This document shows, piece after piece, positions 43,816 to 52,375 of a stretch of 64,000 bases of DNA; the first letter of the stretch is position 1; each line of letters starts with the position of its first letter. This stretch comes from Chryseobacterium aureum (GTDB lineage Bacteria > Bacteroidota > Bacteroidia > Flavobacteriales > Weeksellaceae). The position numbers and the translations under genes are program-made. The notes beneath the pieces are model-generated. The model made no database searches and was not told the DNA's origin. It saw only the letters and a list, made by a program, of their open reading frames with translations. Location of the stretch: contig NZ_CP034661.1 in assembly GCF_003971235.1 (NCBI RefSeq), forward strand, positions 2,852,001 through 2,916,000, written 5' to 3'.

Positions 43816-44571
43816 ATGAAACATTATCCATTCATCCTGTTTTATCTTTTCTGTAACGTTTTTATTTATGCGTTTCACGGCGGCTTTTGGGTATATCTGT
43901 TTTGTTTTTTTGCTTTTTGTGCTGTGGTAGTCTGGGGCTCATTTGATATTGAGCTTGGATATTTCGTCAACAGCATTACTCACAAACGCACCAGAATAAA
44001 AGAAGCAGCTCTTACTTTTGATGATGGCCCCACAGAATTTACACCAAAGTTTTTAGACCTGCTAAAAGAGCATCAGGTAAAAGCCACCTTTTTCTGTATC
44101 GGAAAACAGATTGAAAAATATCCTGCAACTTTTCAGAGAATTATTGCTGAAGGTCATACAATTGGGAATCATACTTTAACCCATTCGAATTCCACAGGAT
44201 TTTTATCCACCTCAAAAGTGATTGAGGAAATTGAAAAGTGTGATGAAATCATTAAAAATACGGGAAATATAACAACTGATCTGTACAGACCTCCTTTTGG
44301 GGTGACGAATCCCAATATTGCAAAAGCGATCAAAAAAACACATAAAGTAAGCATCGGATGGAATGTACGTTCTCTGGATACCATTACGGATGATGAAAAG
44401 AAAATATACAGCAGAGTGACCAAAGGACTGAAAAGCGGGAGCATCATCCTGCTTCATGACACTTCGGAAAAGACCTTTCGGGTACTGGCCAATTTATTAG
44501 TATTTTTGAAGGACAAAAAATATTCAACCTTTACTGTTGATACAGTGATAAATTCAAATAAAAATGATTAA
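43816..44571 (+). CDS. NodB-family polysaccharide deacetylase
   Basis: A 251-residue protein with one or two N-terminal membrane segments (residues 4-40) and a carbohydrate esterase 4 domain. The catalytic Asp pair is in LTFDDGPTEF (near 68), the zinc histidines in GHTIGNHTLTHSN (near 114-124), and RPPFGVTN follows (near 158). It hydrolyses an acyl group from a sugar or, in some pigment loci, possibly an O-acyl intermediate. It overlaps the LolA gene by 8 bp, so it belongs to the operon. The real substrate is unknown. Confidence 0.93.
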   Translation: MKHYPFILFYLFCNVFIYAFHGGFWVYLFCFFAFCAVVVWGSFDIELGYFVNSITHKRTRIKEAALTFDDGPTEFTPKFLDLLKEHQVKATFFCIGKQIEKYPATFQRIIAEGHTIGNHTLTHSNSTGFLSTSKVIEEIEKCDEIIKNTGNITTDLYRPPFGVTNPNIAKAIKKTHKVSIGWNVRSLDTITDDEKKIYSRVTKGLKSGSIILLHDTSEKTFRVLANLLVFLKDKKYSTFTVDTVINSNKND

Positions 44572-45190
44572 AAATATTGCTTTCGGAGCATTCTTACTGG
44601 TTTCCGGTTTCTTTTTTGCCCAAAACACAGCCATGTCAGGAGCTGAAGCCAAAGCATTTGTATCGAAGGTTTCTTCAGATACAAAAGAGATTAAAACATT
44701 ACAGAGTGATTTTACCCAGACCAAAAAAATGGACTTCCTGGATAAAAGCATTGTCACCTACGGAAAAATGTCTTTACAGACGCCTAATATGCTGAGCTGG
44801 AGATACACCAAGCCTTATCAGTACAGCATTGTTTTCAAAAGCAATAAAATATTCATCAATGATCAGGGGAAAAAAACTTCTGTGGATGCCAAAAGCAAAA
44901 CTTTTGAAAAGATCAACAAACTGATTGTAGGAAGTTCAAACGGCACCATGTTCAATGATCCTGAGTTTACCGTAACCTATTTTAAGAACGGGAATTACAA
45001 TGTAGCGAAGTTTATTCCTAAAACATCCCAGCTGCTGAAATACATCAAGCAGATTGAGCTGTACTTCCCAAAGAATCAGTCTACGGTTTCCCAGGTGAAT
45101 ATGACGGAAGCTTCCGGAGATACTACCAATATTGTTTTCAAAAATACAAAGATCAATGCTTCCATTCCTGCGTCAGAGTTTTCTTTATAG
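44564..45190 (+). CDS. LolA-like outer membrane lipoprotein carrier
   Basis: A 208-residue periplasmic carrier with a signal peptide (SGFFFAQ) and the LolA/LolB-like half-barrel pattern (LQSDFTQTKKMDFL, YGKMSLQTPNMLSWRYTKPY, FINDQGKK). It probably carries a hydrophobic pigment or lipoprotein across the periplasm. LolA homologs are a normal part of aryl polyene loci. It overlaps the previous gene and shares 35 bp with the next lipoprotein. Confidence 0.9.
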   Translation: MIKNIAFGAFLLVSGFFFAQNTAMSGAEAKAFVSKVSSDTKEIKTLQSDFTQTKKMDFLDKSIVTYGKMSLQTPNMLSWRYTKPYQYSIVFKSNKIFINDQGKKTSVDAKSKTFEKINKLIVGSSNGTMFNDPEFTVTYFKNGNYNVAKFIPKTSQLLKYIKQIELYFPKNQSTVSQVNMTEASGDTTNIVFKNTKINASIPASEFSL

Positions 45191-45791
45191 CTTTGTTCTG
45201 ATACTGGCTGTCTCCTGTAAAACGTATCAGTTAGCAGATGCAAAGCCTGTTTCTTCCTCTGAGAAAGTGGTTGAAAATTTATACTTTTCTTCCGGTGAAG
45301 ATTATGTCTACAAATGCCAGATGGATATTTATAACAACCACGTGAGCGGAATTCTGATCATCAAAAAACTGAATGAAACCACGCACAGGGTTGCTTTAAC
45401 TTCAGATTTCGGGAACAAACTCATTGATTTTGAAGTGTCTGACGATAATTTCAAGCTGAACTATGTACTTCCTGACCTTGATAAAAAAATAGTCATCAAT
45501 TTCCTGAAAAACGACTTTCAGCAGCTTCTGAAAAGAAAACATCCGGTTAGCGAAAGTTTTGAGAACAGGAATGCCAAGATCTATCTTTCAAAAATGGAGA
45601 ACAAGAGCTATTATCTGTTCTTCAGCAAAGAAAATAATCTGCTGAAAGAGATTGTTTACACGAAAAATAACAGGGAAAAAATCGATTTTACTTTTGATGC
45701 AAAAAAACCTATCTTCGCGGACAGCTTACATCTACAGCACAAAGACTTTAAGATCAATATAAAACTATTTCAAATAACGGAAACAGAATAA
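45156..45791 (+). CDS. Small envelope lipoprotein, LolB-like context
   Basis: A 211-residue lipoprotein with the lipobox LILAVSC. I choose the ATG at 45156; the longer frame starts with TTG. Even so the first 35 bp lie inside the end of the LolA gene, an unusually long overlap. The mature protein is beta-rich with KVVENLYFSSGEDYVYKCQMD and many lysines. It may be an outer-membrane acceptor that works with LolA, like LolB, but I cannot confirm a family. Confidence 0.72.
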   Translation: MLPFLRQSFLYSFVLILAVSCKTYQLADAKPVSSSEKVVENLYFSSGEDYVYKCQMDIYNNHVSGILIIKKLNETTHRVALTSDFGNKLIDFEVSDDNFKLNYVLPDLDKKIVINFLKNDFQQLLKRKHPVSESFENRNAKIYLSKMENKSYYLFFSKENNLLKEIVYTKNNREKIDFTFDAKKPIFADSLHLQHKDFKINIKLFQITETE

Positions 45792-45792
45792 C

Positions 45793-45832
45793 TTCAAAGC
45801 TGTAATGTATGCATACACAATACAGCTTTGAA
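45793..45832 (+). other. Long hairpin before the FabZ-like gene
   Basis: A perfect 12-bp outer stem (TTCAAAGCTGTA / TACAGCTTTGAA) encloses a second self-complementary TGTATGCATACA. There is no T run on either strand, so it is not a typical terminator. It could be an attenuator, an RNA processing site or an mRNA-stabilising element. Confidence 0.5.
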
Positions 45833-45870
45833 AAGAAATTGATTATACTTTTAATCTTAAAAATAAGATC

Positions 45871-46251
45871 ATGCAAACCATTCTTACAGACTTTTATACT
45901 TTAACATCATACGATAAGACAGAGGACGGAAAATTCGCAGCTCATATTCACCTGAATAAAGACCACGCTATTTTTAAAGGACATTTTCCCGGAAATCCTG
46001 TAACTCCAGGAGTTTGTATGATGCAGATCATTAAGGAGCTGACTGAAGAATTTACAGGTTCAAAATTATTCTTAAAAACAGCTTCGAATGTAAAATTCAT
46101 GGCAATTATCAATCCTTTTGAAACTCCGGATCTGGTACTTCAACTTGATATTGCTGAAAATGAAGAAGACGTTAAAGTAAAAAATACAACTTCCTTTGGC
46201 GAGACTATTGCATTGAAATTGTCTGTAAGCTATAAAAAATTACCATCATGA
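45871..46251 (+). CDS. FabZ-like 3-hydroxyacyl-ACP dehydratase
   Basis: A 126-residue hot-dog dehydratase with the complete catalytic loop GHFPGNPVTPG (His38). It removes water from 3-hydroxyacyl-ACP to make the enoyl units of the polyene. It resembles ApeI of aryl polyene pathways, and the two other hot-dog proteins in the window may be its non-catalytic partners. Overlaps the next gene by 4 bp (ATGA). Confidence 0.9.
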   Translation: MQTILTDFYTLTSYDKTEDGKFAAHIHLNKDHAIFKGHFPGNPVTPGVCMMQIIKELTEEFTGSKLFLKTASNVKFMAIINPFETPDLVLQLDIAENEEDVKVKNTTSFGETIALKLSVSYKKLPS

Positions 46252-46724
46252 AACTAATCTTATCATTCATAGCGGCATTTGTTTTTTTCTTTCAGTCTGA
46301 CCTTGAGACCTTGAGAAACAGCTATGCTAAAGCCAACGAATCCAACAGCAATACGCAAAGCTTCATAGACACAGCGGAAAAACAATCCGGATCTGATGCT
46401 GTAACCGTAGGATATAAGGCTGCCGCGAAGATTATGGAAGCCAAAATTGCCAAAAGCAATAGAAAATCTCTGGTAAAAACAGGGGCTACAAGTCTTGAAG
46501 CAGTTATCAAAAATAATCCTAACAATGCAGAACTTCGTCTGATCCGAATGAGTGTTCAGGAGAATATCCCGAAAATTGTAGGATACCGTGGAAGCCTTAA
46601 GGATGACAAAGCTTTCCTGTTAAGTAATTACAGCAAACAGAATGCAGCATTAAAAAGCTACATCAAAAGATTTGCCCTGCAGTCCAAAACCATCACCGAG
46701 TCGGAAAGAGCCACTTTAAAATAA
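46248..46724 (+). CDS. Exported helical protein of unknown function
   Basis: A 158-residue protein with an N-terminal signal (LSFIAAFVFFF). The mature part is mostly helical and basic, with AELRLIRMSVQENIPKIVGY in the middle. No family is recognised. It is coupled to the dehydratase by ATGA and is 4 bp upstream of the GT2 gene, so it is part of the pigment operon. A periplasmic helper role is possible. Confidence 0.7.
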   Translation: MKLILSFIAAFVFFFQSDLETLRNSYAKANESNSNTQSFIDTAEKQSGSDAVTVGYKAAAKIMEAKIAKSNRKSLVKTGATSLEAVIKNNPNNAELRLIRMSVQENIPKIVGYRGSLKDDKAFLLSNYSKQNAALKSYIKRFALQSKTITESERATLK

Positions 46725-46728
46725 AAAA

Positions 46729-47901
46729 ATGTCCCTTGCTGAAGTACAAAATGCAATTTCTGAAAAGAAAATATGCGTTTTAATACCTACCTACAACAAT
46801 GAAAAGACCCTGAAAAGGGTGATTGACGGTGTTCTCAATTACACCGAAAGTATCATTGTGGTTAATGACGGTTCCACAGATTCTACCCCGCAGATTCTGG
46901 CCCAGTATCCCCAGATAACTGTTATCTCCTTACCGGAGAACAAAGGGAAAGGAAACGGCCTTAAAACCGGGTTTAGAAAGGCAAAAAAATCAGGATATGA
47001 TTATGCCATCACGATTGATTCGGATGGGCAGCATTATCCGGATGATATTCCGGTATTTGTAGAGGCTCTTCTTCAGGAAAAAGAAGAAGTTCTTCTGATC
47101 GGAAACAGAAATATGTCTCAGGACGGAATTCCTAAAAAAAGCAGCTTCGGAAACCGTTTTTCCAATTTCTGGTTTTGGTTCGAAACCGGCATTAAGCTGG
47201 AAGACACGCAGTCCGGCTACAGGCTTTATCCTTTGCATAAAATTCCGAAGAAATATTTTACGCCTAAATTTGAGTTTGAGATCGAGATCATTGTAAGAAC
47301 TGCATGGAGGCATGTTCCGGTAAAAAATGTTCCGATTAAGGTGTTGTATGATCCCGCAGAACGGGTTTCGCATTTCAGACCTTTCAAGGATTTTACCAGA
47401 ATCAGCATTCTGAATACGATTTTGGTAACGATTACTCTGCTTTATATTATTCCAAGAAACTTTCTGAATAATTTCAAAAAAAAAAGCTTTAAAAGGTTCA
47501 TTCAGGAAGATGTCTTAGAAAGCGACGGGAGCAACCGTACAAAGGCATTTTCCATAGCATTAGGAGTTTTTATAGGTCTTTCTCCTTTCTGGGGGTTTCA
47601 GACGCTTCTGGTCATTAGTTTGTCTGTATTGTTCAAGCTCAACAAAGTACTAGCATTTGTAGCCTCCAATGTGAGTCTTCCTCCTTTTATCCCTTTTATT
47701 ATTGCTGCTTCTCTTTTCCTGGGAGCTCCATTTGTAAGTGGTGACAGCAATATTCTAAATCAGGATTTCAATTTTGAACTGATTAAAAACAATCTGCTGC
47801 AATACATTATCGGCAGTTTTATCTTAAGCACTTCACTTTCTGCTCTTGCGGGCATGGCTTCTTTTTTATTTTTGAATAAAGTGAGCCCGGAAAACAATTA
47901 A
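46729..47901 (+). CDS. GT2 glycosyltransferase fused to DUF2062
   Basis: A 390-residue fusion. The N-terminal GT2 domain (residues ~15-240) has VLIPTYNNEKTL, VVNDGSTDST and TIDSDGQHYPDD (the DxD motif). The C-terminal part (~255-385) is a DUF2062 domain with several membrane segments (LGVFIGLSPFWGFQTLLV). GT2 enzymes of this kind transfer sugars to lipid carriers. In aryl polyene loci a GT2 with this context is standard; the sugar acceptor may be the pigment or a membrane lipid. It ends the plus-strand pigment operon. Confidence 0.9.
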   Translation: MSLAEVQNAISEKKICVLIPTYNNEKTLKRVIDGVLNYTESIIVVNDGSTDSTPQILAQYPQITVISLPENKGKGNGLKTGFRKAKKSGYDYAITIDSDGQHYPDDIPVFVEALLQEKEEVLLIGNRNMSQDGIPKKSSFGNRFSNFWFWFETGIKLEDTQSGYRLYPLHKIPKKYFTPKFEFEIEIIVRTAWRHVPVKNVPIKVLYDPAERVSHFRPFKDFTRISILNTILVTITLLYIIPRNFLNNFKKKSFKRFIQEDVLESDGSNRTKAFSIALGVFIGLSPFWGFQTLLVISLSVLFKLNKVLAFVASNVSLPPFIPFIIAASLFLGAPFVSGDSNILNQDFNFELIKNNLLQYIIGSFILSTSLSALAGMASFLFLNKVSPENN

Positions 47902-47903
47902 AA

Positions 47904-47926
47904 AGCCCGGAACAAAGTTCCAGGCT
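47904..47926 (-). terminator. Terminator of the M36 peptidase gene
   Basis: Stem AGCC(C)GGAAC / GTTCC(A)GGCT with an AAA loop lies between two convergent genes. The minus strand shows a T run (CTTTTTAATT), so it ends the minus-strand peptidase transcript; the plus-strand T run is weak. Confidence 0.65.
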
Positions 47927-47951
47927 CATCACAATTAGTTATTATAAATTT

Positions 47952-50591
47952 CTATTTAGAAACAATAATCTTTTGAGAATAGTCAATGGAGTCATTGCTT
48001 ACTTTCACTATATAAGCACCATTGATTAGTTTTTCTGCGCTGATGGTATTCTGCTTATTAAGGTTAACGCTTTCCTGCGAAATCAGTTTTCCTGTAAAGT
48101 CATAAATAGAAACCGTGGTAATTCCTGATAATTTCATATCAGATGGCGTTTTTATCGTGAATTCATTTCTTACAGGATTTGGATAGATGGATATTCCTTT
48201 AGAATTGTTGATTTCTTTTACCGCTAATGCCAAACATTCTGCCGGAACTGTAAAGTCTTCCACCTGATCACTGATGTCTGCCAAAGGCTGATTGGCACCA
48301 AATTCCAGTCCGTTAAGAGCTCCCGAGGAAGCATTTACTCCCAGTCCTCGTTTCGCAAAAGTAGTCCAGATCATACATTTATTTTGTCCTCCCGTAGATG
48401 CCTGGTCGGCAGCAAGAATTGCATCTCTTCCCTGCACAAAAGTAGGATTACAAGGCTGTAGCTTAAGCGCATCCATTACCAGCTGTAATACTTTTGCACT
48501 TCCGCTGTTAGGATCAGCAAGAACATTACTGTTATATCCATATTTATCTACATATTTCCAGTTAAGATCCCAAAGCATACTTGCCCAGATAAAACCGATA
48601 CTGTGAACATCCGGCACTGTAACAGGAATTCCTGAAATACTTGTGCTTATTTTCATTCCGTTTGTGCGTCCATAGGTATAATCATTAATGGCGAAATCCG
48701 GTGAATATTTTGCAGGTCTTATTCCTCCACCAGTGGTAGTTTGTCCGGAAACAAAGCTTCCTACTCCTCTGGCTGTAGCAGAAGTATCCCCTGGTCTGGT
48801 TGTCATCATCAAAGCAAAGAAATCAGACCAACCTTCTCCCATCTGCTCATTAGAAGAAATATAAGATAAACAAGAGCTTCCTGTCCCGGTAAGACGGTTA
48901 GAAATACCATGTCCATACTCGTGGCTGATTACCCCATTATCTAAACTGGCGTCTTTGTAAACAGCAGTAGTCTTTAATGTAGCGTTTCCTATAATGCCAT
49001 TAGTAAGGTCATTCACTAAAAACTGACCTTCTGACAATCCTACCATAATGGTTGGAATTGTAATGGTAGCATCTGTTCCTCCCATTCCTACAGGGGTATT
49101 ACTTGACGGATGATATTGGATCACGCCTACCGCTCCTGCATTCTGCAGATTCTTGGTTTTCACAGAGAAATTACATCCGGCAGCGCTTACTACCGCAATT
49201 TTTCCTGTAAGGCTTCCGGCAGCAACGGCAGCACATGCATCAGCCGGCGTTGAAAGAGCTAAATCCCCCGTTACAGGCGGATTGCCCATAATCTGAGGCC
49301 CGAAATTGGCTGTGGTGGCAATCGGCGTTCTGGAAGTATAAGCAGATGGTGAATTATAATAAAGATATCTTACGTTTCCGCTTGGTGAAAAAAGAAACAT
49401 CTGCATTCTTCCGCTGGTTCCGTCCACGCCCGGATTAAAGTTGGCATTATTAAGGCCGCTTCCATCTCTTGATTCGGCAAGAACAGGGTCGTTACCAGTA
49501 CCTCCGTTTCCAAAATTATTCACCTGATAATTTCTTGCAGATTCCGTAAATCCGAATTTATAAAATACATCGTGCATTTTATTCGAATTGTAAAATAAAT
49601 TGGTTACTGCTGCGGAAGTATAGGTAGTGTGGGCTGCCGTTACGTCTAAAGGGAAATCAAATGCTCTGGCTGCACCTCCATCAGGAGAGAACTGCGGGCT
49701 ATTGGTATTATTCTCATCAGTATATGCAAATGCATTATTACCTCTTGTTATAGTATAATGATTAGTCCCATCAGAGTGCCAGCCTTCCGGTGAAGCGGTA
49801 AGATCCCATGGATTTGTAAGCAATGTTCTTGCTCCAAAGGTAGGTGCTTCTGTAGGAAATGCAAAAACGTTATAAGTGGCATTATCAGGTGCTAAAACAA
49901 AGTTGGCAGGATTGTGCAGGCTGGCAGCAGCTGTATTTGCCGGTAAAGATGCCGGAATGTTCTGTGCAAATGATTCAGAGTGATGATCATAAGCTTCATC
50001 ATGGAAACTACAAGATAAGGTAGTGTTTTCCTGATACAGGATGCTTCCATCTTCTGTACTCACAATGGTATTCCATACATTACTGGTTCCTTTTTCCTCA
50101 ACCAAAAACTGGTAGCCAAGGATAAGTTCACCTCCTTTTGGAAAATAGACCGTATTAGCTACTATCGGGCTTTCTTTACCATCAATATTTTTTACGGAAG
50201 ACAATCCGTTTAACTTTTCAATAGTGCTTGCTATTAACGCACTTTTTCTGCCCGTTTCTTTTCCTTTAACAGCAGAAGGATTGTTCTTAATAAAAGTATC
50301 TGCAAAGCTTAAAACTTTTCCATCTCTTATTAAAACATTGGCAGAACTTCCAAAAACCGGAATGCCATTAATGGTTTGCTGTATGCCTACCACATCTCCA
50401 TTTAAGCTCTTCGAAGGGTCTACATTAATGATTTTGAATGTTTTCAGTTCTGGATTTATTCTTTGAAATGATCCCTGTGCGGAATTAACATAGTCCTTAA
50501 TGGTCTGTTCATATTTTTGTGCAGATAACGCACTTACGCTAAAAACAGAACAAAACAACAACAGCTTAACACTTAGTCGAATTTTTTTCAT
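47952..50591 (-). CDS. Secreted M36 fungalysin-type metallopeptidase with T9SS sorting domain
   Basis: An 879-residue exported protease. After a signal peptide (SALSAQ) comes an FTP-type propeptide (to about 190), then the M36 catalytic domain with VISHEYGHGISNRL (HExxH) and the downstream ligand in EQMGEGWSDFF. A protease-associated (PA) domain is inserted before the HExxH helix (about 430-530). The C-terminus is a T9SS type A sorting domain (ISIYPNPVRNEFTIKTP, IYDFTGKLISQ, GAYIVKV). It degrades proteins outside the cell. It has no obvious pigment role and lies between the two pigment blocks. Confidence 0.92.
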   Translation of the reverse strand: MKKIRLSVKLLLFCSVFSVSALSAQKYEQTIKDYVNSAQGSFQRINPELKTFKIINVDPSKSLNGDVVGIQQTINGIPVFGSSANVLIRDGKVLSFADTFIKNNPSAVKGKETGRKSALIASTIEKLNGLSSVKNIDGKESPIVANTVYFPKGGELILGYQFLVEEKGTSNVWNTIVSTEDGSILYQENTTLSCSFHDEAYDHHSESFAQNIPASLPANTAAASLHNPANFVLAPDNATYNVFAFPTEAPTFGARTLLTNPWDLTASPEGWHSDGTNHYTITRGNNAFAYTDENNTNSPQFSPDGGAARAFDFPLDVTAAHTTYTSAAVTNLFYNSNKMHDVFYKFGFTESARNYQVNNFGNGGTGNDPVLAESRDGSGLNNANFNPGVDGTSGRMQMFLFSPSGNVRYLYYNSPSAYTSRTPIATTANFGPQIMGNPPVTGDLALSTPADACAAVAAGSLTGKIAVVSAAGCNFSVKTKNLQNAGAVGVIQYHPSSNTPVGMGGTDATITIPTIMVGLSEGQFLVNDLTNGIIGNATLKTTAVYKDASLDNGVISHEYGHGISNRLTGTGSSCLSYISSNEQMGEGWSDFFALMMTTRPGDTSATARGVGSFVSGQTTTGGGIRPAKYSPDFAINDYTYGRTNGMKISTSISGIPVTVPDVHSIGFIWASMLWDLNWKYVDKYGYNSNVLADPNSGSAKVLQLVMDALKLQPCNPTFVQGRDAILAADQASTGGQNKCMIWTTFAKRGLGVNASSGALNGLEFGANQPLADISDQVEDFTVPAECLALAVKEINNSKGISIYPNPVRNEFTIKTPSDMKLSGITTVSIYDFTGKLISQESVNLNKQNTISAEKLINGAYIVKVSNDSIDYSQKIIVSK

Positions 50592-50749
50592 TTAGATTAC
50601 TTTTAACAAATATTAATAGATTAGATTCAATAGTTAGTAGGAAATTAATCTAAAATGTTACACATTTATCTAATATTTATTTGAAAATATTAATATCAAC
50701 AAAGCAAACTATCTATTCTATGATCAATTCATCAAAAGAAATGTAAAAA

Positions 50750-52003
50750 TTATTGCAAAATAAACTGCACGAGATCTTTCAAAAACTGCTCATCCACTTT
50801 TCCTTTTGCTTCATAATCTTTTGGGGAGGGTTTTCCGGAACCTGTTATGAATAAATGACTTAAGGAAGGATACAATCTAAATACTGCTGCTTTATTATTT
50901 TTCAGCACAGTTTTCCAGAGATTAAAATCTTTTTCAGTCACCTGATAGTCTCTCCCACCCTGGGCAAAAAACATTGGAACTTTAATTTTCTTCACTTCAT
51001 TAAGCTGGTTATAATTCTTCAAATACTGCCAGTATGTGGCAGATTGTCCCAAAGGAAGCTCAGATGATGGTGAATTCAGATTAAATTGGGATGAGTTTAA
51101 AAATGTAACCTGCTTTTTTATTTCCTGAACCGCTTCGGAAGGAACTTTAGTCGGATCAATTGAATGAAGATACTCGTATTGCTCCACTAACAGGTCCTGA
51201 AGCGGCCTTGCATTTCCGGCCATAAAAACATACTTTGAAGCCTGAGCTTTTTTTGCAATTTCAGGCATCAGATACGCTCCCTGGCTGTGTCCGAGAATGA
51301 CAATCTGATATCCTTTAAAATCTGCACTATTCTTAAAATACCCGGCTGTATTTACAGCATCATTAATGGTTTCTTCTTCTACAGTAGATTTTTCATTGAA
51401 AGTTTCCGGATAGGAATAGGTTCTTTTATCATACCGGTAAGAAGCAATTCCGTTGGCCAAGAGATATTCTGCGATGTCTTTAAACGGTTTGTTTTCTCCG
51501 ATGGTTTCATCTCTGTCCTGGGGTCCGGAACCGTGGACGAAAATAACCAATCTTTTTTTATTGTCGGAAGGGGGAACTAATAATGTTCCGTTCAGTTCAA
51601 TACCATCACTTTTTATTTTAAGGGTGTTTTTTTCATCCGCCTTTTCAAATGTTTTATGAGGAACCAAAAAGAAACCCAGCAACTTATTGTTCTCGCTAAA
51701 GGTAAGCTGAACATCCAGTTTTGTTTTTTCAAATTCGGAATAGTAATAGTATGTGTTTCCTTCATTATTCACTTCAAGAATATTTTTTAATCCTCCAAGC
51801 TGTCCCTGAAGCTGCTCAGTGATAGATGTAAGCTGGTCTGCCGGAATTTGTCCGGCTACGGAAGGATCAAAATAAGAATGTGCTTTTTCTGTATTTTTAT
51901 CTATCAGCAAAGCTTTGATGAAACTGTTTCCGATCTCTTTTCTATCCTGAGAAAAGAACAACACAGAATAAATAATCAATAGTAAGGCTAAAAGTTTTTT
52001 CAT
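50750..52003 (-). CDS. Periplasmic alpha/beta hydrolase with DUF3887 domain
   Basis: A 417-residue exported hydrolase (signal peptide IYSVLFFSQ). Residues ~30-115 look like DUF3887. The rest is an alpha/beta hydrolase with oxyanion HGSGPQDRDE (near 155), the nucleophile in GHSQGAYL (near 240) and a C-terminal His in LSHLFITG (near 388). Substrate unknown, probably an ester or peptide. Its start is 6 bp after the stop of the DUF1648 gene, so it is transcribed with it and the C45-type enzyme. Confidence 0.88.
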   Translation of the reverse strand: MKKLLALLLIIYSVLFFSQDRKEIGNSFIKALLIDKNTEKAHSYFDPSVAGQIPADQLTSITEQLQGQLGGLKNILEVNNEGNTYYYYSEFEKTKLDVQLTFSENNKLLGFFLVPHKTFEKADEKNTLKIKSDGIELNGTLLVPPSDNKKRLVIFVHGSGPQDRDETIGENKPFKDIAEYLLANGIASYRYDKRTYSYPETFNEKSTVEEETINDAVNTAGYFKNSADFKGYQIVILGHSQGAYLMPEIAKKAQASKYVFMAGNARPLQDLLVEQYEYLHSIDPTKVPSEAVQEIKKQVTFLNSSQFNLNSPSSELPLGQSATYWQYLKNYNQLNEVKKIKVPMFFAQGGRDYQVTEKDFNLWKTVLKNNKAAVFRLYPSLSHLFITGSGKPSPKDYEAKGKVDEQFLKDLVQFILQ

Positions 52004-52009
52004 AATCAG

Positions 52010-52375
52010 TTATTTAAAAACCACATCAGAAAATGATAGTGGGGTCATCATGATGGTAACAAATATCGCAATAATTGCCAATGCCAGCTGGGTAATATGG
52101 TCTATTTTTTCTCTTTCGTCTTTATGGATTTCGAAGGTAAATTTTATTTTATCCGGTCTCCTGATAATCAGCCAGATAAATAAAAGAACAGCCAGATTCA
52201 TAAGCACAGGAAATACAAGAAATATTTTGCTCCCGTAATTGTCTTTCATCGTTCCGTAGCCATGAATAACAATGGTCTCCGGTATTGAACTGTAAACCGT
52301 GCACAGATAAACCGAATAGCAGATGATAATGACAAAAGGAATGCAGAACAGCAGTTTGATGTATTTGGGAATCAT
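52010..52375 (-). CDS. Small DUF1648-like membrane protein
   Basis: A 121-residue protein with three membrane segments (about 7-27, 51-70, 93-112). The loop after the first reads SIPETIVIHGYGTMKDNYGSK, the DUF1648 signature. The family is found in sensing or transport-related membrane proteins of unclear role. It overlaps the C45-type gene by 4 bp (ATGA) and so is co-translated with it. Confidence 0.78.
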   Translation of the reverse strand: MIPKYIKLLFCIPFVIIICYSVYLCTVYSSIPETIVIHGYGTMKDNYGSKIFLVFPVLMNLAVLLFIWLIIRRPDKIKFTFEIHKDEREKIDHITQLALAIIAIFVTIMMTPLSFSDVVFK

